Below are positions 33,349 to 41,369 of a stretch of DNA of 64,000 bases, one piece after another. Every line of letters starts with the position of its first letter. Position 1 is the first letter of the stretch. A program made the translations under genes and the position numbers. The DNA comes from Kordia sp965283645 (lineage in GTDB: Bacteria > Bacteroidota > Bacteroidia > Flavobacteriales > Flavobacteriaceae), in assembly GCF_965283645.1 (NCBI RefSeq), contig NZ_CBDIPG010000001.1:1426001-1490000 (forward strand), given 5' to 3'. The notes beneath the pieces were generated by a model. It was given only the letters and a program-made list of their open reading frames with translations, did not search any database and had not been told where the DNA came from.

Positions 33349-34083
33349 ATGAAAAAAGCAACACTATTTATCGTCACACTATTTTTAGCAACAACAGTTT
33401 CACACGCATTCGGTTGGGGAAACAAGAAGATTAAAGGAAACGGAAAAATGACCACAATTACACGAACGACTTCAGATTATGATGTAGTTGCAGTAGCTGG
33501 TTCTTTTGATGTAGAATTGGTATCTGGAAGAGAAGGAAAAATTACATTAGAAGGAGAATCTAACTTATTAGAATATGTACAAACCGAAGTAAGCAACGGG
33601 AAGTTAAAAATTAAAACTAAAAAAGGATACAACTTACGTGTAAGTAATGGTAAAAAATTAGTAATTACAGTTCCTTTTAAAGATCTTGAATCGGTTGCGT
33701 TATCAGGTTCGGGAGATGTATATACAAAAGATGCAACAATCAAAGCAGGTAATTTTAAAATGGCGTTAGCAGGATCAGGAGATATCATTTTAGATGTTGA
33801 TGCAAAAGATTTAAAAATGGCAGTTTCTGGTTCGGGAGATATGACAGCTAGAGGAAATGCTGACAATGCCGAAGTAAAATTAGCAGGTTCAGGAGATATT
33901 CATGCCTACAAACTAAAAGCGAACAATGTAGTTGTAAGTTTAGCTGGCTCAGGAGATATCAGAGTATATGCAGAAAATAGCTTAAAAGCGCGTGTTGCAG
34001 GTTCGGGAGATATTACATACAAAGGAAGACCTTCAAAAGAAGATACGAAAGTAGCTGGTTCAGGAAGTATTTCAATGAACTAG
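33349..34083 (+). CDS. head GIN domain (DUF2807) secreted protein
   Basis: A 244-residue protein with a signal peptide (MKKATLFIVTLFLATTVSHA). The mature part is a GIN/DUF2807 beta-helix in which the motif [V/L]-x-[L/V]-[A/S]-G-S-G-D recurs about every 20 residues: six exact GSGD copies (SGSGDVYTKD, AGSGDIILDV and so on) and a final GSGS. Family members are surface or periplasmic proteins of Bacteroidota with unknown function. Last gene of the sigma/anti-sigma/DUF4097 operon, 38 bases after its neighbour. Confidence 0.87.
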   Translation: MKKATLFIVTLFLATTVSHAFGWGNKKIKGNGKMTTITRTTSDYDVVAVAGSFDVELVSGREGKITLEGESNLLEYVQTEVSNGKLKIKTKKGYNLRVSNGKKLVITVPFKDLESVALSGSGDVYTKDATIKAGNFKMALAGSGDIILDVDAKDLKMAVSGSGDMTARGNADNAEVKLAGSGDIHAYKLKANNVVVSLAGSGDIRVYAENSLKARVAGSGDITYKGRPSKEDTKVAGSGSISMN

Positions 34084-34123
34084 AAGATGCAACAAATTAA
34101 TTATTGGACATAAAAAAACTATA

Positions 34124-34172
34124 GACACTATCCTAAAAAGTGTGTAAGTTCAAAACTCAGGGTTAAATTATT
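34124..34172. repeat. 49-bp direct repeat, copy 1 (IS-end-like)
   Basis: Begins GACACTATCCTAAAAAGTGT and repeats at 34209-34257 with one mismatch. The form GACACTrTCCTAAAAAGTGT is reminiscent of terminal repeats of IS256-type elements, but no transposase gene lies between the copies. Confidence 0.7.
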
Positions 34173-34200
34173 TATAGTTTAATCCTGTTTTCAAATATAG

Positions 34201-34428
34201 CTAAAAATGACACTGTCCTAAAAAGTGTGTAAGTTCAAAACTCAGGGTTAAATTATTCGCTACTTGCAAACCTGTATTGTCATAATATGTAAACATTGGG
34301 AAGAATCCGCTTTCTTGTAACTCAGTAGAAGTAGAATTTGTAGAACTAGTAGTTATTCCATTTTGAGACTGGCATGCGCATAGAAAAAAGATACTACTTA
34401 TAAGTAATAGATAGCTTTTGTTTTTCAT
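34201..34428 (-). pseudogene. lipoprotein gene truncated by an IS-end-like repeat
   Basis: A 75-residue product with a lipoprotein signal (LLLISSIFFLCAC) and a Ser/Thr-rich linker. The last 18 residues (NNLTLSFELTHFLGQCHF) are encoded entirely by the 49-bp repeat at 34209-34257, so the true C-terminus has been replaced. The start overlaps the upstream membrane protein gene by 4 bases (ATGA), showing that it was part of a coupled pair. Confidence 0.6.
34209..34257. repeat. 49-bp direct repeat, copy 2 (IS-end-like)
   Basis: Second copy of the 34124 repeat; reads GACACTGTCC where copy 1 reads GACACTATCC. It replaces the 3' end of the lipoprotein gene. Confidence 0.7.
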
Positions 34429-34652
34429 ATCTCTCGTTCATCACTAAAAAAACTCTTCATCAGTATTTTTTCTTTACCGCCTTCGTTAACCACACCAAAC
34501 TTTGGTACAATTACACTTGTAATGACGGCACAAATTAATGACAACCACAATCCGCTTACAGGAATTACATAACCCAACGTAAAACGAAATATTAAGAAAA
34601 GTGACATAAACGCTACAAAATTGAGTAGCAAAGCTTTTGTTTTTGGCTTCAT
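34425..34652 (-). CDS. small membrane protein with two transmembrane helices
   Basis: A 75-residue protein with two hydrophobic helices (about 8-28 and 33-50) and a basic/acidic tail. No known motif. It lies 21 bases downstream of the methyltransferase gene and overlaps the truncated lipoprotein gene by 4 bases, so the three form a transcription unit. Function unknown. Confidence 0.65.
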   Translation of the reverse strand: MKPKTKALLLNFVAFMSLFLIFRFTLGYVIPVSGLWLSLICAVITSVIVPKFGVVNEGGKEKILMKSFFSDEREI

Positions 34653-34673
34653 CTTCTATAAATTTTTATGGTT

Positions 34674-35837
34674 TTACGCTCTATCTTGATGCTTGGCTTT
34701 TTTGCTTCCTGCGTACATTTCGTACTTTACCAAACGTGATTCTAACTTTCCGTTAAATACTTTTATCTTACGTGATGGACGCAGACCAACAAACTTTAAT
34801 GCTTCTAGATTTGATGTTATAAACCAAGCATTTGTATTGGCATATCCTTGTTTTAACGTATCTCCTATTTCGGCATAAAACTGTTCCATATCAATATGTA
34901 AACGTTCGCCATATGGCGGATTGAACAAAATATGCAACTTTTCATCACCTTCTTTTTTTGTTTCAAAGAAATTTTGCTGACGAATCTGGATATAATCACT
35001 CAAATTTGCGTTTCGGACATTGTCTTTTGCTTTCTGAACTGCCGAAGGCGCCTTGTCATATCCGTAAATATTATGATGAAACTCACGAATTTTCTTTAAA
35101 GACGATTCTTCAATCTTCTCAAATAAATCAACATCCCAATCGTTCCATTTTTCAAAACCGAACTCTTTTCTATTAATATTTGGCGGAATGTTACACGCAA
35201 TCATTGCCGCTTCAATAGCAATTGTTCCACTTCCACACATCGGATCGAGCAAATCACTTTGTCCGTCCCAACCCGACATCATAACCAAACCTGCCGCTAA
35301 CACTTCATTTATTGGTGCAATATTCGTTGCCGTTTTATAGCCACGTTTGTGCAATGAACCGCCCGAACTGTCTAATGAAATGCTACAATCATTGTTTTGA
35401 ATATGTACATGAATTCGTAACGTTGGAAACTTAATATCTACATTTGGTCGTTTTCCTTCTGTATTACGGAACTTATCTGCAATAGCATCTTTCGTTTTTA
35501 AGGCAATAAACTGTGAATGTGTAAACTGTTCGGAAGCAACTGTGGCATCAATTGCAAACGTTTGTTCGTGCGTTAGGTACTTGTCCCAATGCATATTATA
35601 TACCTGATCGTATAAATCTTGTTCATTCTTAATTTTAAAATATCGAATAGGTTTCAGTATTTTAATCGCCGTACGCAAGCACAAGTTTGCTTTGTACATA
35701 AATCCTTTATCACCTCTAAACGTAACGTTACGCGTTCCTTTACGGATATCTTGCGCACCTAATCTTTTTAGTTCTTCTTCCAATAAGTCTTCAAAACCAT
35801 GTAAGGTTTTAGCAACCATTTTATAATTATCTCCCAT
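34674..35837 (-). CDS. THUMP-domain RNA methyltransferase (RlmL-N/YpsC-like)
   Basis: A 387-residue protein with an N-terminal THUMP-type domain (about 5-160, ending LDSSGGSLHKRGYK) and a class I SAM-dependent methyltransferase domain with LLDPMCGSGTIAIEA and the catalytic NPPY (FNPPYGERL). The layout matches the N-terminal half of RlmL and the family often annotated as 23S rRNA m2G methyltransferase. The exact target is not readable from sequence. A good -7 box lies upstream. Confidence 0.9.
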   Translation of the reverse strand: MGDNYKMVAKTLHGFEDLLEEELKRLGAQDIRKGTRNVTFRGDKGFMYKANLCLRTAIKILKPIRYFKIKNEQDLYDQVYNMHWDKYLTHEQTFAIDATVASEQFTHSQFIALKTKDAIADKFRNTEGKRPNVDIKFPTLRIHVHIQNNDCSISLDSSGGSLHKRGYKTATNIAPINEVLAAGLVMMSGWDGQSDLLDPMCGSGTIAIEAAMIACNIPPNINRKEFGFEKWNDWDVDLFEKIEESSLKKIREFHHNIYGYDKAPSAVQKAKDNVRNANLSDYIQIRQQNFFETKKEGDEKLHILFNPPYGERLHIDMEQFYAEIGDTLKQGYANTNAWFITSNLEALKFVGLRPSRKIKVFNGKLESRLVKYEMYAGSKKAKHQDRA

Positions 35838-35856
35838 TTGCTACTGCTCTAAAACG

Positions 35857-35864
35857 CAAAAGTA
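35857..35864 (-). promoter_or_regulatory. -7 box for the RNA methyltransferase gene
   Basis: Minus strand TACTTTTG, matching TAnnTTTG, 20 bases upstream of the start codon. Confidence 0.6.
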
Positions 35865-35943
35865 CATTAATTTGATAATGAAACAATTATTCAACGAGTT
35901 AATGTAGCAATGAATTGATTTAAAGATTGATAAATTTGATGAT

Positions 35944-36087
35944 TTAAAAGAATAGTTTCTTAACGATTACTGCCAAAACTACAACGACTAGCATTACTAA
36001 AGCAAAGAGTATTCGGAAACGAGTATAATCGCTTACAAAAGAAGTGAATGATTCCATAAAGCTTGAAAAGCTACTGTTCTTTTTCAT
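35944..36087 (-). CDS. 47-residue single-pass membrane peptide
   Basis: A small gene: MKKNSSFSSFMESFTSFVSD, then a strong transmembrane helix (RILFALVMLVVVVLAVIV, about 24-42) and a basic end KKLFF. The positive-inside pattern, terminal lysines and clean frame suggest a real small membrane protein. It precedes nothing obvious; the M28 peptidase gene is upstream on the same strand, 38 bases before its start. Function unknown. Confidence 0.55.
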   Translation of the reverse strand: MKKNSSFSSFMESFTSFVSDYTRFRILFALVMLVVVVLAVIVKKLFF

Positions 36088-36125
36088 AAATACATATCCT
36101 TTATAATTTGTGGCATAAACTATTT

Positions 36126-37853
36126 TTACATCTTCTCTAGGCTGTCAATTAAAGTAGTTGTTGTTTTCTGCAAAGTTTGTTGTGCTTCCTTTATATCCTT
36201 TTCTAGTATATTACTAGATGCTGGTACTAAGTCATCTACAGAATTCAAAGCGTCAATATACCAATTATTCCAAGCAGTTATTATTTTGATTTCATTTGTA
36301 ACTAGCTTCCCGTTAGCAATTGCTATTTTACTAAGTTTGAACTCATCATTAAGACGCTTTTTTGCCGTATTAAGAATAGTTTCAATAATTTGTTTTGCAG
36401 TTGTATCATCACCATTTATAAGTGTATAAGCACTTACTAAGGCTCCAATACCAACATTTTTTAAGGTTTCTTGTGATACCATTTCAATTCTATCATTATC
36501 CGTATGATAAAACTGATCGGTAAAATGCCAAAGTAATAGTCCAGGAATATCTGCCTTTAAAAAAGGAGTGTGGTCGCTACCGCCCTCAAAAGGATTGGTA
36601 TTTACTTCCCAGTTTGCATATTTTCCTTGATCCTTAAAAATTTCGATCATAAAATCATTTAGATAATGAGGTTTCATATCTTCAAGCGAAAGTACACTTC
36701 CTCCCCATTCGGTATGTTTATCATTACCTCTTGTCCAAACTGCGCTAGGATCAGGCATCTTTTCTATAAGGAACGATCCTCCGGTTAACGAAGTATTTTC
36801 ACCAACCATATCCAAACTAATTCCCCAATTAATATTGGCACTTCGTTTTTCTTTTTCCTTAATATACCGTCTTGTAGAAACTATTTCGTCGCCCCAAAGA
36901 AACGTAAGTGTTCGTTTTGCATTTAATTTATTGGCATTTATAAGCTTTGCAGATACCGTTGCCATTTCCAATTGAACTCCTACTCCTGATGCATTATCAT
37001 TAGCTCCAGGCTCTTGAATATGCGCACTAAACACCAAACTCTCGGTTGGCATTTCAGAACCTTTAATGTTTGCTATGATTGTTAAATCTTCAGAAGGATA
37101 TATCTTCGTTTTAATATTTACTTTTAGCTTTACTTTTCCCTTCAAAAGTTTTGCTTTTAGCTTCTCTTTGGCTTCATAAGAAAGTGCTATTGCCCAACTT
37201 TTTATTTTTTTATTATACGGAAGTCTTCTAAATTGAATAGAAGTAACATTTTTTTCTGGTTGTAAATAAGAAGGATTGTCATACGTTAGTACACCAATAG
37301 CTTTCTCTTTTAGTGCTTTTCTGTACAATCCCCACAGGCTCATTTCTGCAAAAATAATTTTTCCTTTAACATTTGTATTTGCTAAATCTTCTTTACTTTT
37401 TATATAAACAACTTCTGCAACAACTCCTTCTGGTGGTGTTGATACAGAGTTTAAATAAATCATATTTCTATTGGTAGCATGTTCTAATAATATTTCATTA
37501 GTTCCTTCAATTGCAAGGCTTGCATCTACAGGTTCCCAAGTAGGATTTTCCAATTTTCGCTTCTCTATTCTATATGTAAACACTTCATTTGGTTCGGCAT
37601 CAGCTTCTAATACATATCCTGCTGCTTCAAGTGTTGATGCTATTCTGTAAATAGTTGCATTGTACCCTGTATTTCCAACAACTCGCCAATATTTTTCTAC
37701 AAAGGCAGTGGTTTCAAAGGCAATATCTCCTTTAAAATTTTGCCGAACTAAATCAAAATATGCATCCGTTGTTACGGAAGTACTGGAATTGTCTTTATAA
37801 CTAAAAAGTGTTATGCCTAAGATAACAAATGATAATATGACTTTTAATTTCAT
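36126..37853 (-). CDS. secreted M28-family metallopeptidase
   Basis: A 575-residue protein with a signal peptide (MKLKVILSFVILGITLFSYK). The M28 metal-ligand segments are visible in order: SAHIQEPGANDNASG (His and Asp), WGDE (Glu), SLDMVGEN (Asp), and YHTDNDR (His). An inserted protease-associated-like domain lies at about 130-240. The family contains co-catalytic zinc aminopeptidases. The 'GANDNASG' form with Asp-Asn-Ala-Ser-Gly is typical. Probably periplasmic or secreted. Confidence 0.88.
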   Translation of the reverse strand: MKLKVILSFVILGITLFSYKDNSSTSVTTDAYFDLVRQNFKGDIAFETTAFVEKYWRVVGNTGYNATIYRIASTLEAAGYVLEADAEPNEVFTYRIEKRKLENPTWEPVDASLAIEGTNEILLEHATNRNMIYLNSVSTPPEGVVAEVVYIKSKEDLANTNVKGKIIFAEMSLWGLYRKALKEKAIGVLTYDNPSYLQPEKNVTSIQFRRLPYNKKIKSWAIALSYEAKEKLKAKLLKGKVKLKVNIKTKIYPSEDLTIIANIKGSEMPTESLVFSAHIQEPGANDNASGVGVQLEMATVSAKLINANKLNAKRTLTFLWGDEIVSTRRYIKEKEKRSANINWGISLDMVGENTSLTGGSFLIEKMPDPSAVWTRGNDKHTEWGGSVLSLEDMKPHYLNDFMIEIFKDQGKYANWEVNTNPFEGGSDHTPFLKADIPGLLLWHFTDQFYHTDNDRIEMVSQETLKNVGIGALVSAYTLINGDDTTAKQIIETILNTAKKRLNDEFKLSKIAIANGKLVTNEIKIITAWNNWYIDALNSVDDLVPASSNILEKDIKEAQQTLQKTTTTLIDSLEKM

Positions 37854-38060
37854 AGTAATTTTTACTTCAAAAGTAGATTTAGTTTTGTGTATATAACGTG
37901 TTTGTATATAGTGTGCCTAAATTAGTAAAAGAAAACTGAATTGAAGCATTACAAAAAGTCATTAACAAATGAAAGCGAGTTAAAAAGGAAGTTACAGAGT
38001 TTAGTTAACTGTAAAGTACTTGTTATAAATGAGTGCTAGCGAGCACGTTTAACTAACAAC

Positions 38061-38309
38061 CTATAAAGTACTGTTTACCAAAAACTCTAAGGATTTTATA
38101 TAATAATCGTCGTTATCATTGTTATATTTTTGTTGAAACTCTCGTAATGACTCTACTAAATTGTTGGTTAAAATAAAGAAATACAAGTAGTTTTTAATGT
38201 TCATTTCGGTTTCAAAACTGTGCTTGTATTTGGCGAGTTCTTGCTTTAGTTCTTTTAATTCTGCTACCAATTCTTTGTTTAATTGCTGTTGTGTTGTCAT
38301 ATCATCCAT
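38061..38309 (-). CDS. small coiled-coil protein of unknown function
   Basis: An 82-residue protein, predicted coiled coil from residue 8 to 35 (LNKELVAELKELKQELAKYK), then YLYFFILTNNLVESLREF and an acidic Asn/Asp-rich patch. It is divergent from the XRE regulator gene at 38526, with the duplicated promoter region between. It could be the regulator's target or partner; no match to a known family. Confidence 0.55.
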   Translation of the reverse strand: MDDMTTQQQLNKELVAELKELKQELAKYKHSFETEMNIKNYLYFFILTNNLVESLREFQQKYNNDNDDYYIKSLEFLVNSTL

Positions 38310-38385
38310 TAAAAAGCGTTTAATATTTAGTATTACTATAATAATTACACTTCAAATATAAATATTACTTTTATTTAATTCAAAT

Positions 38386-38441
38386 AAAACTATAATTTTT
38401 ACTAAATTTATTTAGTATCTCTATAATTTCAATACTTTTAC
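38386..38441. repeat. tandem promoter-region repeat, copy 1
   Basis: Starts AAAACTATAATTTTTACTAA, includes TATCTCTATAATTT and ends TTTTAC. It recurs at 38444-38500 with a handful of changes and a period of 58 bases. Confidence 0.75.
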
Positions 38442-38443
38442 AT

Positions 38444-38500
38444 AAAACTATAATTTTTAATAGATTTATATACGTATCTCTATAATTTTCGTAGTTTTAC
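38444..38500. repeat. tandem promoter-region repeat, copy 2
   Basis: Second copy: AAAACTATAATTTTTAATAG ... TATCTCTATAATTTT ... TTTTAC, ending 25 bases before the XRE start codon. The conserved parts are likely operator or promoter elements for the divergent pair. Confidence 0.75.
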
Positions 38501-38525
38501 CTTAATTATTACAGATTATAAAAGC

Positions 38526-38792
38526 ATGAATATTTTACGACTCAAAGAAGTTTTAAAAGAAAAAGACATCACAGGGAAAGACTTAGCCGAGAAAGTTGGC
38601 GTTACGCCTGCAAGTATTTCTAATATTGTTCAAGGAAATAGTTTTCCTAAACCTGAATTGTTATTGAAGATTGCCAATACGTTAGATGTAGATATCCGCA
38701 ATTTGTTTTACCCAACCAAAGAAATAGAAAACCCAAGCGAAGCACTTCAAAAAGTAATTGATGAGCTGGAACGGATTAAGGGGAAGTTGTAG
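38526..38792 (+). CDS. XRE-family helix-turn-helix regulator
   Basis: An 88-residue protein with the Cro/C1-type helix-turn-helix (ITGKDLAEKVGVTPASISNI, about 15-34) and a short C-terminal extension. Such proteins commonly repress their own promoter; the duplicated AT-rich segment just upstream is a natural candidate operator. Confidence 0.88.
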   Translation: MNILRLKEVLKEKDITGKDLAEKVGVTPASISNIVQGNSFPKPELLLKIANTLDVDIRNLFYPTKEIENPSEALQKVIDELERIKGKL

Positions 38793-38854
38793 AGCTATTT
38801 TTTTAACCAATAAATTTATAATTTTATGCAATAAATTCAGCTATTTTATCGCTG

Positions 38855-38876
38855 AGCAAAGTCTCACGACTTTGCT
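38855..38876. repeat. REP-like hairpin at the 3' side of the RAYT gene
   Basis: Stem AGCAAAGTC / GACTTTGCT with loop TCAC. The core CAAAGTC-N4-GACTTTG reappears at 39539-39556 on the other side of the gene. Confidence 0.8.
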
Positions 38877-39474
38877 ATTCCTTTATATACTTCATAAAAG
38901 AAGAGTTTTTCAACACATTAACTTTTGGAATTTCTGCTAATGTTACTTCAATGAGTCCTTCATCGTTTATATAATTGCTTGCGCTAGAATATATATAGTC
39001 TTCCACATTTTTAACCAATCCTGCACGGACTGGATTCATGTGTATGTATTCTATTTTTGACCATAAGAACTTTGATGAATAGATTTCTTTTGGATGATTT
39101 CCATATCGCCAAAACTGATAATTTTTATTTCTTGTATGGCTTTCTGTTGCTTTTTTAAATCGTTCTAACATCCATTCTCTTCTACTTTCTGGTTCGGTTT
39201 GGATAGTATCTAAAATTGTTTTTGCAGTAAATTTCTTGAAATCACGAATTAAGTCAGATAGCTTCCCATCATCTGATTGTATAACCAAATGCATATGGTT
39301 GCTCATGATTACATACGCATACAAAATCATTCCTTTATTTTTTATGCAATACTTTAAACTTTCAATCACACAATCTCTGTGATTTTGTCTTGTAAAAACA
39401 TCTATCCAATCTACAACAGTAGCTGTGATAAAATGTGCTTTGTCTTGTTCTCTTATAATATAACCTTCTTTCAT
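38875..39474 (-). CDS. REP-associated tyrosine transposase (RAYT)
   Basis: A 199-residue Y1-type transposase. The HUH metal-binding motif HMHLV is at 60-64, and the family-specific segment YIHMNPVRAGLV follows at about 144-155. N-terminus HFITATVVDWIDVFTRQNHR is typical. RAYTs are domesticated, usually single-copy enzymes that act on REP hairpins. Here the gene is bracketed by two hairpins with the same 7-bp stem and a larger palindrome, which fits a REP-RAYT unit. Confidence 0.92.
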   Translation of the reverse strand: MKEGYIIREQDKAHFITATVVDWIDVFTRQNHRDCVIESLKYCIKNKGMILYAYVIMSNHMHLVIQSDDGKLSDLIRDFKKFTAKTILDTIQTEPESRREWMLERFKKATESHTRNKNYQFWRYGNHPKEIYSSKFLWSKIEYIHMNPVRAGLVKNVEDYIYSSASNYINDEGLIEVTLAEIPKVNVLKNSSFMKYIKE

Positions 39475-39538
39475 AAATACTCATTTTAAACTAAAACTAA
39501 AAAATGTGAAACTATTTGTGATGCTTTAAACTGTTCCT

Positions 39539-39556
39539 CAAAGTCGGGAGACTTTG
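39539..39556. repeat. REP-like hairpin at the 5' side of the RAYT gene
   Basis: CAAAGTC-GGGA-GACTTTG: same stem as the hairpin at 38855-38876 but a different loop. It is adjacent to, and shares its last base with, the palindrome that starts at 39554. Confidence 0.8.
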
Positions 39557-39599
39557 CGGAGTAGTGTCAATAATCAACTATTTTCACACCACTCCGCAA
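39554..39599. repeat. 14-bp inverted repeat upstream of the RAYT gene
   Basis: TTGCGGAGTAGTGT and ACACCACTCCGCAA pair with one mismatch around an 18-base loop. With the adjacent CAAAGTC hairpin it forms a BIME-like double hairpin. Confidence 0.75.
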
Positions 39600-39633
39600 C
39601 CCCTATAAACACTAGGCTTAGAGAAGCCTCAAA

Positions 39634-39740
39634 AAATGTCTTGATAAAATAAAATTTTATCTTGATAAGTTGAGCAAAACATCAAGACAAAAAAAAATTC
39701 TATCTTGATAAAATCTGCATCTTATCTTGATAGAATTTTA
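39634..39740. repeat. cluster of TCTTGATA motifs
   Basis: TCTTGATA occurs four times on the plus strand (about 39638, 39660, 39704 and 39726), with a related inverted form (CATCAAGAC) at about 39681. The spacing is irregular. It lies between the HU-like gene's 3' end and the RAYT 5' side. I see no gene in 39475-39786. Confidence 0.7.
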
Positions 39741-39786
39741 AAAATGTTAAGAATATTATGGATATTCCTTATGTTGAGCCTTTTGT

Positions 39787-40182
39787 TTACGTAGTAGACT
39801 CGCCTACTTTTTCATAGCTCAATGCTTTTAGCATGTTTTTTAAGTTACCGCTTGGTCTAAAAATTATTTTTCCTTTTTCTATAGTTGTCGCCGTAACTTC
39901 TGCGGCTGTATCTTTTCCTTTGGCAGATACATTGATGGAAAAACTTCCCAAATCGCCCAAACGAACCATGTTTCCTAAGGCTAATTGCTTCTTTGCTACA
40001 TCTACCAAACCGATTAATACGGCATATACATCATTACGACGTACGGTAGATCCGTCGCCAACCAAGTCAGCCAATTCGTTTAAGTCCAATATACTTCCTG
40101 TTACGGAACTTGGATAGTACTTTTCTGGTGCGGTTAAATCCCTTGGATTCTTGCGCGTAATTGTTTTAAATTTTATCGACAT
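39787..40182 (-). CDS. HU-family DNA-binding protein (HU-BF type)
   Basis: A 131-residue protein with an N-terminal basic start (IKFKTITRKNPRDL), the HU fold (ELADLVGDGSTVRRNDVYAV, about 37-56) and the DNA-contact arm FRPSGNLKNML with GNMVRLGDLGSFSINV. It is the Bacteroidota-specific HU-like variant, longer than classical HU (90). It probably organises the nucleoid or binds specific DNA structures. Confidence 0.9.
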   Translation of the reverse strand: MSIKFKTITRKNPRDLTAPEKYYPSSVTGSILDLNELADLVGDGSTVRRNDVYAVLIGLVDVAKKQLALGNMVRLGDLGSFSINVSAKGKDTAAEVTATTIEKGKIIFRPSGNLKNMLKALSYEKVGESTT

Positions 40183-40637
40183 ATATTATTCTTTAAATTC
40201 ATATTATAAAAACCATCTATTGATTGCTTCTTATGTTCGATACGAATATCATATAGTTATTTTAAATTTACTCAGTGTTTTTTGTAAGCGTAGCAAATAC
40301 TTCATAAGCGTTTAATTTTTTAATAAATTAACAACTTCTCTAACAGGAAAATCCTTATAAACAGCACAATACGGATAATTTTTTGCTCCTTCCCTTTTCT
40401 ATTCTTCATATTTTTGTAGCAATAAGTAACCGTATAAAGAGAAAATTATACCATAGCTATTTTTTAAACAAAGTAACTGTAGCAGAAGAAGCTTAGCTAT
40501 TTTTGAAATTATTTCCTAGTTGTCGCGACTACAAAAGCGCAAAATATGTTAATTTTGCAATTGATCTACTAAAAAGTTTAGGCTAAGTATGCCAAACTAA
40601 CAATAGATTACTGCCTTTGCAGGAACAACAAAATATT
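40183..40637. other. gene-free spacer with one coding-like relic
   Basis: About 450 AT-rich bases between divergent genes. On the minus strand near 40320-40400 a frame reads KREGAKNYPYCAVYKDFPVR followed by EVVNLLKN and a stop, and a stop lies directly upstream in the same frame. It is too short and broken to call a gene; it could be the relic of a small ORF. I see no RNA-gene signature. Confidence 0.4.
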
Positions 40638-41369
40638 ATGCAGAAAGACGAAACAACTTGGTACGCATCGTGGTTTGATACACCGTACTACCATATTTTA
40701 TATAAAGATAGAGGTTACGATGAAGCAGAAGCCTTTATGAAACATTTGGTGGAGTTTTTAAATATGCCCGAAAATGGTACTATTTTAGACCTAGCCTGCG
40801 GAAAAGGTAGGCATTCTGTCTTTTTGAATAAGATGGGATATACGGTTACTGGTGTAGATTTATCACCAAATAGTATTGAGTTTGCTTCACAGTTTGCCAA
40901 TGATTCCTTGAATTTTGAAGTGCATGATATGTGCAAACCGTATCCGAAACAGTTTGATGCCGTATTTAATTTGTTTACGAGTTTTGGCTATTTTGAAAGC
41001 GAAGCAGACAATTTGCGCACCATAAAATCGATTAAAACCGAATTGAATGAAAATGGTTTTGGTGTAATTGATTTTTTGAATGCCGATTTTGTGATTGATA
41101 ATTTGGTAGAAAATGAAATAAAAGAAGTAGATGGAATCGTTTTTCGCTTACATAGGTACGTAGAAGACGGTTTTATTTATAAAGATATTCGTTTTGAAGC
41201 CAACGGACGTGATCATCATTATACCGAAAAGGTAAAAGCGTTGACTTTAGAAGATTTTGAATCGTATTTTACTGCGGCTGGTATTGATTTATTAGCTATT
41301 TTTGGAGATTATAGTTTAGGTAAGTTTAATAAAAAAACTTCCAGTAGACTTATTATGATTTTTAAATGA
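40638..41369 (+). CDS. class I SAM-dependent methyltransferase
   Basis: A frame opens at TTG 40617, but the ATG at 40638 (MQKDETTWYASWFDTPYYHI) is a more natural start (243 residues). The SAM-binding motif ILDLACGKGRHS is clear and the rest follows the small-molecule methyltransferase pattern (VDLSPNSIEFA, FDAVFNLFTSFGYF). Its substrate is not readable. It overlaps the ZIP transporter by 4 bases (ATGA), so the two are coupled. Confidence 0.88.
   Translation: MQKDETTWYASWFDTPYYHILYKDRGYDEAEAFMKHLVEFLNMPENGTILDLACGKGRHSVFLNKMGYTVTGVDLSPNSIEFASQFANDSLNFEVHDMCKPYPKQFDAVFNLFTSFGYFESEADNLRTIKSIKTELNENGFGVIDFLNADFVIDNLVENEIKEVDGIVFRLHRYVEDGFIYKDIRFEANGRDHHYTEKVKALTLEDFESYFTAAGIDLLAIFGDYSLGKFNKKTSSRLIMIFK

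Noticed and set aside
40320..40410. A coding-like stretch (KREGAKNYPYCAVYKDFPVR) on the minus strand
   Set aside because: It is short, preceded by an in-frame stop and lacks a start; at best a relic.
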